The position numbers and the translations under genes are program-made. The notes beneath the pieces are model-generated. The model did not search any database and had not been told where the DNA came from. It saw only the letters and a list, made by a program, of their open reading frames with translations. From contig OX638379.1 of the NCBI GenBank assembly GCA_951813605.1, positions 1,436,471 through 1,500,470 on the forward strand: a stretch of DNA of 64,000 nt, in the 5' to 3' direction. The DNA is from an uncultured Bryobacterales bacterium. GTDB taxonomy: Bacteria > Acidobacteriota > Terriglobia > Bryobacterales > UBA6623. Shown piece by piece: positions 54,762 to 63,798 of this stretch. How positions within the stretch are numbered: position 1 is the stretch's first letter; every line of letters starts with the position of its first letter.

Positions 54762-56174
54762 ATGGAACTAGTGGAGGAAAGCCAAGCAAGCGCCGCGCTC
54801 CGTGCTTTGCCGAGCGTCGACGAGGTGCTCCGATCCGAGGCGGCCGACGAGTGGCTGGCGCACCTGCCTCGGAACCGGGTCGCCGATCTAGTCCGTGACG
54901 CGATCGCCGAGCTTCGAGTGCAGGTTCTCTCTGGCCTACCGGCCTGGGAGATCACCCCCCTCGATGAGGTGAAGGCTCATGTCGATCGAACGGTCCGCTT
55001 GCTTCGGCGGAACTCGCTGAGACCTGTGATCAATGCTTCCGGCGTCATCCTGCACACGAATCTGGGACGTGCGCCGCTGAGTTCGTTGGCCATTCAGGCG
55101 GTAATTGAAACGTCGGGTAAGTACACCAACCTCGAGTATGACCTCGGCACTGGCGCTCGAGGCAAGCGAGACATGCATTGCGGCCGGCTGCTGGAAAACC
55201 TGCTGGGCGCGCCGGCAATCGTAGTCAACAACAACGCCGCGGCCATTTTCCTGGCGCTCCACGAACTGGCCAGGGACGGGGAAGTGATTGTCTCTCGCGG
55301 CGAGCTCGTTGAAATCGGGGACGGCTTTCGGATTCCCGACATCTTGGAAGCGTCCGGGGCGACGTTGAGGGAGGTTGGGGCCACCAACCGGACAAGAGCG
55401 GAGGATTACCGGCGGGCGATAGGCCCGGAGACCAAGGCTTTGCTTCGCATCCATCCGAGCAATTTCCGGCAGATAGGTTTCACGGGCAAGCCGTCGCTCG
55501 TCGAGCTCGTCGAGCTGGCGCGTTCGAAATCGATCCCTCTGATCGAGGACCTGGGCAGCGGCTGTCTGGTCGATCTGAACCAAGAAGGCATCGAGGACGA
55601 GCCGCCCGTTCGCGAGAGCCTCGATGCGGGAGCTGGCATCGTGACCTTTTCCGGGGACAAGCTGCTGGGCGGTCCTCAGGCAGGCATCATCGCCGGAGAT
55701 TCTGGCCTCGTGGCGAGAATTCGTCGCAACCCGCTCTTCCGTGCGCTTCGTGTGGACAAGCTCACGCTCGCGGCGTTGGAAGCGACGCTGCGGAGCTATC
55801 TTGCAGACCGCGAGGACGAAATTCCGGCGTTGGGCCTCATGCGAGTTCCGGCTAGTCACATCAATTCACGGGCGAAGCGGCTTGCAAGACGGTTGGCGAT
55901 GCTCCGCGTCCCTGACATCGAGGTCGTTGCGAGCGAGTCCTTGCTGGGAGGTGGCTCCACGCCAATGCACAGCCTGCCGTCGACAGCAGTTGCGATCACT
56001 CCTCCTGAGGGAATGACCGCCCAAGGCCTTGAGGTCAAGCTTCGATCCGACGACCCGGCTGTAGTCGCCCGCATCGAGAAGAACCGGCTGTTGCTAGACC
56101 TGCGTACTGTGTTCGAAACTGAAGAGGACGCGCTGCTTGCCGCGGTCGTGAGGGCCATGGGCCAGAGTGGCTAG
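54762..56174 (+). CDS. selA: L-seryl-tRNA(Sec) selenium transferase SelA
   Basis: SelA converts seryl-tRNA(Sec) to selenocysteinyl-tRNA(Sec) using selenophosphate and PLP. The 470 residues are full length. LRPVINASGVILHTNLGRAPLS is the family signature, VNNNAAAIFLALHELA and SRGELVEIGDGFRIPDIL follow, and the PLP lysine is K300 in FSGDKLLGGPQAG. The N-terminal tRNA-binding domain (LRALPSVDEVLRS) is present. Its presence means the organism decodes some UGA codons as selenocysteine. A likely selenoprotein gene lies about 500 bases downstream. selB, selC and selD are not in the window. Confidence 0.96.
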   Translation: MELVEESQASAALRALPSVDEVLRSEAADEWLAHLPRNRVADLVRDAIAELRVQVLSGLPAWEITPLDEVKAHVDRTVRLLRRNSLRPVINASGVILHTNLGRAPLSSLAIQAVIETSGKYTNLEYDLGTGARGKRDMHCGRLLENLLGAPAIVVNNNAAAIFLALHELARDGEVIVSRGELVEIGDGFRIPDILEASGATLREVGATNRTRAEDYRRAIGPETKALLRIHPSNFRQIGFTGKPSLVELVELARSKSIPLIEDLGSGCLVDLNQEGIEDEPPVRESLDAGAGIVTFSGDKLLGGPQAGIIAGDSGLVARIRRNPLFRALRVDKLTLAALEATLRSYLADREDEIPALGLMRVPASHINSRAKRLARRLAMLRVPDIEVVASESLLGGGSTPMHSLPSTAVAITPPEGMTAQGLEVKLRSDDPAVVARIEKNRLLLDLRTVFETEEDALLAAVVRAMGQSG

Positions 56175-56590
56175 TACGACCGCCATGACGTTCTCTGCCT
56201 CGACGTTGCGGCACACTGGAATTCGCGACCTCCCGCTTGGCGTGCGCGAGGCCGCCACCGCTCGATGCGTCACAGAGGGCGTGGCGCACATGTTCGTCGA
56301 GGGTTCGAAAGCGGCACAGTCTGTGATCGAATTCGAAGCGGGTGCGTTTCGTGGATGGAGAGGTTCTGGACCGCATAGTTCCGCCCGAAGTGGACTGCCA
56401 CCACAACGGAGCGTGGCGCGACGGCGACGGCGAGGCTCCCTTGCGAACGGCGCTGATGAAGGCTTCGCTGCCGATCCCGATCATTGGTGGTCGTCTTCCC
56501 TTGGGCAGGTCGCAGCAAGGCATCTTGCTCGACTTCGGCAACGGACCGCGTACGCGCCCGATTCGCCTAGAGGCCAGCGTAAGGGCCTGA
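56167..56590 (+). pseudogene. YjbQ-family gene with a frameshift
   Basis: Two adjacent frames together spell a YjbQ/TIGR00149-type protein of about 138 residues. From the GTG at 56167 the first reads GIRDLPLGVREAATARCVTEGVAHMFVEGSKAAQSVIEFEAGAF. After a shift near 56338-56345 the second continues VDGEVLDRIVPPEVDCHHNGAWRDGDGEAPLRTALM and ends with IPIIGGRLPLGRSQQGILLDF. The FVxGSxAAxxxIEFExG and SLxIPxxxGRLxLGxxQxI blocks are typical. A single one-base change would restore it, so either a real inactivation or an assembly error is possible. It overlaps the selA stop by 8 bases. Confidence 0.6.
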
Positions 56591-56687
56591 TGAGACTGGC
56601 CACGACTGCTTCCGGAGGCAACTATTCAATCCAAGTGTCGACTTTTATGCAACAGCTTTGCAACTATCCATAGGCTTGTGTGAAGGG

Positions 56688-58001
56688 ATGGCTGGATTGC
56701 GGTCAGTGATGAATGGCCCGTGGGCGAGACCGAGTGAGCTGGCGCGTGCCGCCCTCGCCACCGGTCTAGCTGTTACCTCTTGGGGTGTCTTTGCGGGCGG
56801 GCCGCTAACGGAGCGTGCCCCGGCCAAGGAGGCCGTGGTCTGGATCGAGTCATACGAAGAGGCGATCGCGGAGGCTAGGAGGACTGGAAAGGCCATCTTT
56901 CTCGAGTACCGCTGTGCCCCGTGAAGGGCCGGGAGGGTTTTTGACGCACAGGTTGTGCTGACCGAGGAAGGTACCAAGAGGGGGCGGCTGCTTCAGCAGT
57001 ACGTGACGGCCCGGGTTACGCGAATGGACCGGATTAACATTGGGCTGTTCGATTTCGACCGCTATAACACCTTGTACTTTTTTGTACTCAACGCCGATGA
57101 GCAGATTTACCTTCGCTACGGTGGCCGTGACGTCCAGTCGGCGACGACCTACTTGGATTTGCAGAGTTTGGAGCTGGCCCTTGTACAGGGGCTGAAGCTT
57201 CACGAGCTCTATGAGCAAGGCAAGCTGCCAAGAAGACCACTCCCGCCTTCCAAATATCCGCGAGACATTCCTGCGCTTTACGAGCGGACTACGCAGAGAG
57301 GGCGTTGCGTGGAATGCCATCTAATCGGAGACCTGGAGAACGTGCAGCGAGAGAGGGACGGCACGCTCGATAAGCTGACACACCTGTTTCGGGCACCCGA
57401 GATAGGTAAGATTGGAATCGAGCTGGACATCCCGAGAGGTTTGCGCGTCAAAAGCGCCATTGGAAGTGTCGCCAAGGCAGGGATGCGGTCGGGTGATGTC
57501 ATCCGGTCGCTAAATGGAGTTGAGGTTTGGACTTTCGGCGACTTCCAGTGGCAGCTTGGCAAGGTGTTGCACACCGCGAGCCGGATCCAGATGATCGTCG
57601 ACCGAGACGGAGAGCGCATCGATTTGGAAATCGAGCTCCCGGAATTCTGGTGGCATACCGACCTGACCTACCGAAACCTCTCCGTCGACCCTAGGGTGTA
57701 CTTCGGATCCGCGCCGCTCCACAGCGCAGAGAAGACGGCACTGGGGCTCGATCCCGAAGGATTCGCGAGCCGCGTCGACTCGATTGATGCATTCGCAGAG
57801 CTTCTTGGCAGTCACCAGCTGCAGGTCGGCGATGTCGTGTACGGAGTCGACGGTACTACGGGGGACAACGTGGCCAACACGGCCGACCTCTATATCAAGC
57901 TTAGGAAGCAGGCCGGCAGCGAAGTGACGTTGCACGTACTGCGAGGGGACGAGCGGCTCGAATTGCCGTTGAAGACCGAAAGGATGAGTTTCAGGAAATG
58001 A
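56688..58001 (+). CDS. Selenoprotein: Trx-like / heme-motif / PDZ protein with Sec79
   Basis: One frame runs from the ATG at 56688 to the TGA at 57999-58001 and is broken only by an in-frame TGA at 56922-56924. Read as selenocysteine, this gives 437 residues. There is a signal peptide (about 1-37), then a thioredoxin-like domain whose first strand EARRTGKAIFLEYR leads into C76-A-P-U79, a CxxU redox motif. The fold continues after the TGA with RVTRMDRINIGLFDFDRYNTLYFFV. A CxxCH heme motif CVECH lies at about 207-211. A PDZ domain lies at about 230-320 (VAKAGMRSGDVIRSLNGVEVW), and a second PDZ-like region precedes the end. This order fits proteins annotated as Trx7/PDZ (seleno)proteins. selA upstream and a hairpin after the TGA support Sec decoding. 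A start at 56709 is possible. Confidence 0.85.
56922..56963 (+). promoter_or_regulatory. Sec UGA codon and putative bacterial SECIS hairpin
   Basis: The UGA at 56922-56924 is followed 21 bases later by a compact hairpin. GCACA (56946-56950) and UGUGC (56954-56958) pair around loop GGU (56951-56953). GGUU (56936-56939) can pair with GACC (56960-56963) below an internal loop. A short apical stem with a GGU-type loop 16-37 bases after the UGA is the known bacterial SECIS arrangement, which SelB recognises. Drawn by eye only. Confidence 0.6.
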
Positions 58002-58543
58002 GAGCTCTCTTGGTATCCGCCATCGTGATTGCCGGATTCGGCAAGGTTTGGGCAGGCGATTGGTCCACCGAGGCCCATGCCCTGTCGGTGGACGGCACGC
58101 CGCTCGTCACCTGCCGGTCTCGCCTGGCGGGCGAGTTCCTCGTGGTCGAGCTTCGGGCGGCCGACGGCTGGCATGTCTATGCAATGGACAACGAGCGGCG
58201 AGCCAAGGAAGCACTGGCGGGCAAGATGTCCCTAGGCGTGGAGCAGAATACCGAGGTCTTAGTTGACAACAGTTTGCAAGTAGATGGTGATTGGTACCAG
58301 TCCGAACCCAAAGACTTCTCGCAGCCAGAGCTGCGATGGTATTCATACGGGTTCGAAGGTACCTCGCTATTCGCAGCAAAGGTGAATCGGGGCGAGGCAG
58401 CGGTAGCCACCGTGCAAGTGCGAGCGCAGGCTTGCGACACCAGCAGCTGTGTTGGCGTGGACGCAGCAATGGAACTCAGTCTCGTAGGCGCAGACGATGA
58501 CCATTTCGAGCCGGTCGGATTGGTGCGGGTCCGAGGATCTTAG
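57998..58543 (+). CDS. Stand-alone DsbD N-terminal-domain-like protein
   Basis: This 181-residue exported protein has a signal peptide (MRALLVSAIVIAGFGKVWAG). A beta-rich domain like the periplasmic alpha domain of DsbD follows: LVVELRAADGWHVYAMDN, FSQPELRWYSYGFEGTSLFAAKV and VQVRAQACDTSSCVGVDAAMELSL. The Cys pair C-DTSS-C is where DsbD-alpha carries its disulfide-exchange cysteines. There is no membrane domain, so it would need another DsbD/CcdA partner. Its ATG overlaps the selenoprotein stop by 4 bases (ATGA), indicating coupled translation and probably a shared thiol-redox pathway. Confidence 0.75.
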   Translation: MRALLVSAIVIAGFGKVWAGDWSTEAHALSVDGTPLVTCRSRLAGEFLVVELRAADGWHVYAMDNERRAKEALAGKMSLGVEQNTEVLVDNSLQVDGDWYQSEPKDFSQPELRWYSYGFEGTSLFAAKVNRGEAAVATVQVRAQACDTSSCVGVDAAMELSLVGADDDHFEPVGLVRVRGS

Positions 58544-58647
58544 GTGCGGCCCGCGGCGATTTGAATCGGAGCAACGGATTGGCCTCCGAAGTGGCGGTGC
58601 CAGTTCGGCTGCTTCTGAAACGGCATCTCGATCGTAGCCTTCCGTTG

Positions 58648-59769
58648 TTACCAGACCGGAGGCTCGCAGTGCGTTTCCGGCTCTAGAGGAATCTCTATCG
58701 ACCGCCCTTGATCGAACGCGCGGTAGGCTGCCTGCACGATTTCCAGAGCCTTGTAGCCGTCTGTACCGTCCGCTCTGGGCGGCTTGCGGCTTGCAATCGC
58801 CTCGAAGAAGTCGCGGAACTGGTCTTGAAACGTGTCGGTTCGAGGCGGCCAGATGTCCACCCAGCCGGACTCGAGATCGCCCCACCAACGAGCAGGTCTC
58901 GTCCAAGACAGCATGTCGGAAGGCAACGAATCGGCCGGGTCCTTCTCAAGATAGATCGACACTGGCGCGGACTGGAAAGGCGCGGTGATGAATGCGCTGC
59001 ATCCCAGTGTTCCCTTGGTGCCGTAGAGCATTAGCGGGGAGGTGAATGCACGGGAGAATCTGTGCCAGCCCAGGGAACCGAGCGCACCCGATTCCATCCT
59101 TACGGACAGCACCACATTGTCGTCGTTGTTGTGATTCTCAAGAACTGACGCCATTTCGCAAGAGACTGCGGCCACGTCGCCGAGCAGGTCAAGAATCTGA
59201 TCGATCCGGTGCTGGCCCACGTCGATCAGCGTCAACCCTCCTCCTTGCTTGGTGTCGAAGCGGTAGTTCCGCGGGCCACCCGGAATGACCTCCAAGGGCT
59301 CCGATATGGTCCCGCTATAGGCCCGCACATCGCCGAGCAGGCCAAGGTCGATGAGTCGTTTCACACACAGGTGCTCGGAACTGAATCGGTGGTGGAATCC
59401 CAGTTGCAGTACCCGACCGGCTTGTTTAGCGCATCGTTCCATCGCCAGGGCGTCCGCCATCGAGAGAGCAATCGGTTTCTCGCACAACACGTGGCGTCCA
59501 GCCGCAAACGCCAGTTCTGCCTGCTCCCGATGAAAGACGTTGGGAGACGCAATCAACACCGCTTCCACCGCCTCGTTGTAGATCGCTTCCTCAGCAGTCG
59601 ATGCCAAATGGGGAATGTCGAATTCCGCCGCCGCGGACTGGGCAGCTTCGCGCGAAGGATCGAAGACGCTGGCGGCCCGGCCACCAATCGCACGCAAGGC
59701 AGGCAAATGGCGCGCCACGGTTACAGAGCCCGCTCCTAGGATGGCTAGTCTCGGTGGTGCGGCCGTCAT
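58648..59769 (-). CDS. Gfo/Idh/MocA-family oxidoreductase
   Basis: This 373-residue NAD(P)-dependent dehydrogenase acts on a sugar or inositol-like substrate, predicted cytoplasmic. The Rossmann start is LAILGAGSVTVARHLPAL, followed by VLIASPNVFHREQAELAFAAGRHVLCEKPIAL with the catalytic EKP motif. LQLGFHHRFSS and GGLTLIDVGQHRIDQILDLLG, with the conserved Asp/His, are typical of the C-terminal domain. DFFEAIASRKPPRADGTDGYKALEIVQAAYRA ends the protein. It converges on the DsbD-like gene. The substrate is not readable. Confidence 0.92.
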   Translation of the reverse strand: MTAAPPRLAILGAGSVTVARHLPALRAIGGRAASVFDPSREAAQSAAAEFDIPHLASTAEEAIYNEAVEAVLIASPNVFHREQAELAFAAGRHVLCEKPIALSMADALAMERCAKQAGRVLQLGFHHRFSSEHLCVKRLIDLGLLGDVRAYSGTISEPLEVIPGGPRNYRFDTKQGGGLTLIDVGQHRIDQILDLLGDVAAVSCEMASVLENHNNDDNVVLSVRMESGALGSLGWHRFSRAFTSPLMLYGTKGTLGCSAFITAPFQSAPVSIYLEKDPADSLPSDMLSWTRPARWWGDLESGWVDIWPPRTDTFQDQFRDFFEAIASRKPPRADGTDGYKALEIVQAAYRAFDQGRSIEIPLEPETHCEPPVW

Positions 59770-60150
59770 AGGACTCGAAGTTCCGTCCAGCAGATGCCCC
59801 TATTCAGCGGCGCGGCGCTCGAAGCCGAAACGGACAATTCCTAATCGTATCCGAGGACAACGGTCGCTAGCCTTGGGGGCCGTTCGGGTCGAGTGAGGCA
59901 AGTCGGGTCTTGCGACCCACAGCACGAATCGTGATCCTAGGTGCATTTCCCTATGTTGTCGAGGACAGAGTCAGGTTGAACAGTTGGATCTACTCAACCG
60001 GTGGCCGGCGATCCCGGCACCGGACACCTGTATCTCTCCGATACGGCCAAGCCTTCGAGGTGTCACTCTGGCCAATCGCGAATCGGGCTCACTCCATTAG
60101 GTAGACTCGGTAGTGGCGGTTCCGGCGGGGGGTCGGAGCGTGGGGTAGGG
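59770..60150 (+). other. Region upstream of adk
   Basis: No supported gene in 381 bases. An in-frame ORF start at 60001 would extend the adenylate kinase by 50 Gly/Ser-rich residues unlike the family, so I treat this as non-coding. GGGGTAGGG just before the TTG start is the likely ribosome site. Confidence 0.45.
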
Positions 60151-60735
60151 TTGCACAAATACATCGTTATCGGTCCGCAAGGGTCCGGCAAGTCCACCCA
60201 GAGTCGCCTGCTCGCGTCGCGATTTGATTTCGCACATATCTCCGCGGGCGATATTATCCGCTGGCACTTGGAACACAGGACAAAGCTCGCGTCACGTGTA
60301 CGCATCATCCTAGACTCTGGAAACCTGATCCCTGACGAGATCGTCATGGACTTGATGCGGCGCCGCCTTGAAGAGCATGACTGGAATTACGGCTTCGTGC
60401 TGGACGGGTTCCCGCGTACCAGAGCGCAGGCTGATTTTCTTTGGCAGAACTGGGACATCGACAAGGTCCTGTATATCGATGTCCCCGATCAGGTGGTCTT
60501 CCAGCGGGTGTGGGAGCGAGGCATGGCAGGCTGGGGTTCTGGTTACACCAAGCGCGCAGGCACGAATCCGGAGGCTCTGCGGAGACGGATCCGAAACTAC
60601 CATTACAGGACGAAGCCGCTGTTGGATCTCTACCAGAAGCTCGATATGCTAATGCACATTGAAGGAAACCTACCGATCACGGCTGTGTTTTCGAGGATTA
60701 CGCGCTCTTTAGGCCTGCTTGAAGGGTCCATCTGA
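60151..60735 (+). CDS. adk: Adenylate kinase-type nucleoside monophosphate kinase
   Basis: This enzyme interconverts ATP plus AMP and ADP. The TTG at 60151 gives HKYIVIGPQGSGKSTQ with the P-loop at about residues 8-16 and a 194-residue protein. FAHISAGDIIRWHLEHRTKLASRV binds AMP, and FVLDGFPRTRAQADFL is the classic signature. RIRNYHYRTKPLLDLYQK follows. The LID is the short form without a zinc-binding insert. Compared with housekeeping Adk some LID arginines are hard to place, so it could be a second, divergent family member. Longer starts upstream are unlikely. Confidence 0.82.
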   Translation: MHKYIVIGPQGSGKSTQSRLLASRFDFAHISAGDIIRWHLEHRTKLASRVRIILDSGNLIPDEIVMDLMRRRLEEHDWNYGFVLDGFPRTRAQADFLWQNWDIDKVLYIDVPDQVVFQRVWERGMAGWGSGYTKRAGTNPEALRRRIRNYHYRTKPLLDLYQKLDMLMHIEGNLPITAVFSRITRSLGLLEGSI

Positions 60736-61914
60736 CTCCCTTCAAACAAAGCTTTCGCTAGCAAGTGTGAGGCGGCGATTGCCCGGCAGGCCTTATACGC
60801 AGTCTCGGTGGCCGCTCGTGAGTATGCGAACCTCGAAAGTGCATCGACGGTACAAAGTTTCAGGCCTGCGGCGCGTCTGGGGATACTAGACTTTGGTGGA
60901 CAGTTGAGGCTGCGGCAGCTTCCGTGCCCGATGTCAAGAGGAAAACGCAGGAAACTGGGAATTAACTGCTAGTTTTCAATGTTCAGTGGCACAGGCAAGC
61001 GGCGTCGGGCCGCCGCCTGGACAGAGGCGCTGCATGGAGCGGGGGTCCATGCAACAGCCTCCCGTGAAGGCGGCTCCCGCTACTAGCTGCGGTTGTCGCG
61101 AAGGACGGCGTCGAGCAGGGTGACAAGCTGGCGCACGACGGCCACGAGCGCCACTTCGGGCTTGCGGCCCGTAACCACGAGGCGGTCCTACAGCGCCTCG
61201 CAGGCAGAATGGCAGCGGGATGCGGCAACGGCAGCCGCGGTCATTCGCAAGCTGGCAGCGCAAGCCAACGCCCCTCTGCGCGATGAGCGCCTCTGGCAGC
61301 CGCAGGCCCCGGCTGCGCCCTGACCGCTGCATGGCCGCCGCCGCCGCGCCCAAGAGCCCGCATCTCAGCTGTGCCGAACCACCGATGCTCTAGACTTTTT
61401 CTCACATTTCCCAAGAAATCTCTTGACACCGGCCACGAAAGCTCATCTGTCAACTGGAAAGGACTATCCCTTCTGCGCTGCCTAGGATCATCTTCGCCTG
61501 CAGCACCACGTTGGGCGGCGGCGTGGCCCGTTGCGACAGGCTCGGCAGCTTCCCCCGTTGTCTCCTCATCGAGCGACAATGGAGCGAGTCGGCGTCCTCT
61601 TAGCATGGCGGACCCCCTCCCACGGATCGCACCGCTCAAATCACACAAATTTCCAACTTAGACGAATAAGCTCTTGGGTCGAACAAGGTCTCCGTTACAT
61701 TGAGTGCAACATGTAGGGTGTTCGCGCAGAAAGTTGCTTTGGCAGGGACGTCTTGCATTTCGATGAGTTGTGGATGTACCCTGATGTCGTCGCACGGCCT
61801 GATGGAATCTCCGGGCTCGGTGCAACTTGGGCCACTGATGGCGCGCAGCTTGGTTGTGGGTCGGAATCGACATCGAGACGACGGGCTTTGCGAGTTACCA
61901 TCGGTCGCGCCTAG
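60736..61914 (-). other. Long gene-poor stretch with transposase debris
   Basis: About 1.2 kb without an intact gene. The only recognisable sequence is the IS110-type remnant at 61083-61260. Other open frames in this GC-rich part are low-complexity Arg/Ala/Gly reading and do not look like proteins. From about 61640 the DNA becomes less GC-rich, leading into the CRTAC1 gene. Confidence 0.5.
61083..61260 (-). pseudogene. IS110-family transposase C-terminal remnant
   Basis: The reverse strand reads LRMTAAAVAASRCHSACEAL, then TAG, then DRLVVTGRKPEVALVAVVRQLVTLLDAVLRDN and a stop. This matches the transposase_20 C-terminus of IS110/IS1111 elements (xxLYxRLxxxGKPxKVALVAVMRKLxxxLNAxLR), with the TAG where relatives have Tyr. 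The rest of the transposase is missing. A dead fragment. Confidence 0.5.
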
Positions 61915-63798
61915 GTGGAGTTGAGCAGGGCACGGCTCCCGCAGCTTCGCCCAAGAGGATTTCGGAGGGCCTACACAGTTCGCCTCTTTTCGTCGGCTAG
62001 GAAACTTTGGGTGCCGGGCATTGCGACTGTCGGTGCTGTCAGGTTGGTAGTGCGGACCATTTTGCTCGCCCTATGTGTGATCGCATGTATTGCAGCGAGT
62101 GACGACTCACCGGCGGCAATGAATCAATCCGCCGGGATGGAGGGAACACTGCCGTCGTTCCGCGACATCACGGACGAAGCTGGCCTAGGATACGAGATCA
62201 CCTGCGGGAATCCAGTCACCGAGTCTTTAGTCGATGTCAACGGCCAGGGAGCCTGCTTTCTGGACTATGATGGCGACGGTCTCCTTGACGTCTATCTGGT
62301 CAACGGCTCCTCGCGGTCCCTCGATCGTGCCGGCAATCCACCCCATGACTATTTGTTGAGGAACCAAGGAGATGGAACTTTTTGGGATGTCACGAAGATC
62401 GCGGGCCTTGGAGATAAGAATTGGTCCAGCGGCTGCGCGGTCGGGGATTACGACAACGACGGTGACTCAGATATCTATCTGACTAATTACGGACCCAACA
62501 AGCTCTATCGAAACCGGGCCGGCACCTTTTCAGAGGTGTCCGACGAGGCCGGCGTGAGTGGACCGAAGTGGACGCCGCCGAAGTGGAGCATGGGTGCTGC
62601 TTTTGCGGACGTTGACAACGATGGAGATCTGGATCTGTATGTGGCAAACTTCACGGCGTTCGATCGCGAGAAATTTGTTTCGTCCCCGACTGTTGCGGGT
62701 CCTTGCCAGCTCAAGGGAGTGCCCATCGTCTGCGCTCCTGATTTCTTCCACGGCCAACAGGATCTGCTTTATTCTAATGATGGAGATGGCACGTTCACAG
62801 ACGTCAGTGACGCAGCGGGCATTCAGCTAGACACGCCGGGCCATGGATTCGCTGTGGTCTTCTCTGATTACGATCACGATGGCGACCAAGACATTTACGT
62901 TGCAAATGACGTCGGACCTAACTCTTATTTCGAAAACAATGGCGATGGACATTTTGCCGATATCAGCTGGGAGTCCGGGGGGAGCGTCAATGAGCATGGG
63001 GAGCCTGAGGGATCGATGGGACTCACTATCGGTGACTACAACAACGATACACTGCCCGACATCTTCATCACAAATTTCATTGAACAATCCAACACGCTTT
63101 ATGAGAATGAAGGAAATAACAAGTTTGTCGACCAAACAGCCAGTCTTGGTCTCTTTGCAACGGGATTGAATGAGAGCGGTTGGGGTACAAAATTCATCGA
63201 TTTTGACAACGACGGATGGTTGGATATCTTTATCGCAAATGGCCACACCGATGAGCGGTTAGAGAGGCGCTTTCCAACAGACACCTACGCCCAGCCCAAC
63301 TATATGCTCCGCAATGTCAAGGCAGAACGATTCGTGGACGTCTCACATGCAGTCGGCTTGCGCAATTTTCAAAACAAAGTGGGCCGTGGTTCTGCCTTCG
63401 CTGATTTTGACAATGACGGTGACGTGGATGTTCTTGTGATCAACAAGAACGACAAGCCTACCTTTCTTCGAAACGATGGCGGTAATCGGCTAAATTGGTT
63501 TGCAATCCGGGCTCAGGGTGTCGGCAGCAATCGAGATGGTATCGGCACAAAGATACTCGTGGAGAGCGGCGGTGTGCGCCGCGGTTTCGAAGTGCGTGGG
63601 AGCGACAGCTACCTCTCCAGCAACGACATGCGAGTGCAAGTAGGCCTTGGGGCGAACAAATCCGCTGACATTGACATCCGCTGGCCGTCCGGCCAGCGGG
63701 ACCGCTACGAAACAGTTGCAGCAAATAGGTTCTATTTGGCAGTAGAAGGACAATCGCTCGATGTTGAGCGGTCGGCACCACCTATCAAGCAGCCTTAG
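61915..63798 (+). CDS. CRTAC1-family FG-GAP/VCBS-repeat protein with ASPIC/UnbV end
   Basis: This large exported beta-propeller protein carries repeated calcium-binding-like FG-GAP/VCBS motifs: ACFLDYDGDGLLDVYLVNG, CAVGDYDNDGDSDIYLTNYG, AFADVDNDGDLDLYVANF, VFSDYDHDGDQDIYVAND, KFIDFDNDGWLDIFIANGH and AFADFDNDGDVDVLVINK. The ASPIC/UnbV domain at the C-terminus shows SNRDGIGTKILVESGG and DSYLSSNDMRVQVGLG. The best signal peptide (MVVRTILLALCVIACIAAS) begins at TTG 62044 or GTG 62050, so the real start is probably there rather than the GTG at 61915. By hand count much of the 3' half is only 40-50 % GC, lower than its neighbours. The ligand is unknown. Confidence 0.88.
   Translation: MELSRARLPQLRPRGFRRAYTVRLFSSARKLWVPGIATVGAVRLVVRTILLALCVIACIAASDDSPAAMNQSAGMEGTLPSFRDITDEAGLGYEITCGNPVTESLVDVNGQGACFLDYDGDGLLDVYLVNGSSRSLDRAGNPPHDYLLRNQGDGTFWDVTKIAGLGDKNWSSGCAVGDYDNDGDSDIYLTNYGPNKLYRNRAGTFSEVSDEAGVSGPKWTPPKWSMGAAFADVDNDGDLDLYVANFTAFDREKFVSSPTVAGPCQLKGVPIVCAPDFFHGQQDLLYSNDGDGTFTDVSDAAGIQLDTPGHGFAVVFSDYDHDGDQDIYVANDVGPNSYFENNGDGHFADISWESGGSVNEHGEPEGSMGLTIGDYNNDTLPDIFITNFIEQSNTLYENEGNNKFVDQTASLGLFATGLNESGWGTKFIDFDNDGWLDIFIANGHTDERLERRFPTDTYAQPNYMLRNVKAERFVDVSHAVGLRNFQNKVGRGSAFADFDNDGDVDVLVINKNDKPTFLRNDGGNRLNWFAIRAQGVGSNRDGIGTKILVESGGVRRGFEVRGSDSYLSSNDMRVQVGLGANKSADIDIRWPSGQRDRYETVAANRFYLAVEGQSLDVERSAPPIKQP

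Noticed and set aside
60976..61648. Several overlapping open frames in the gene-poor stretch before the CRTAC1 gene
   Set aside because: They are GC-rich, Arg/Ala-rich chance frames. Only the IS110-type C-terminal piece has recognisable protein sequence.
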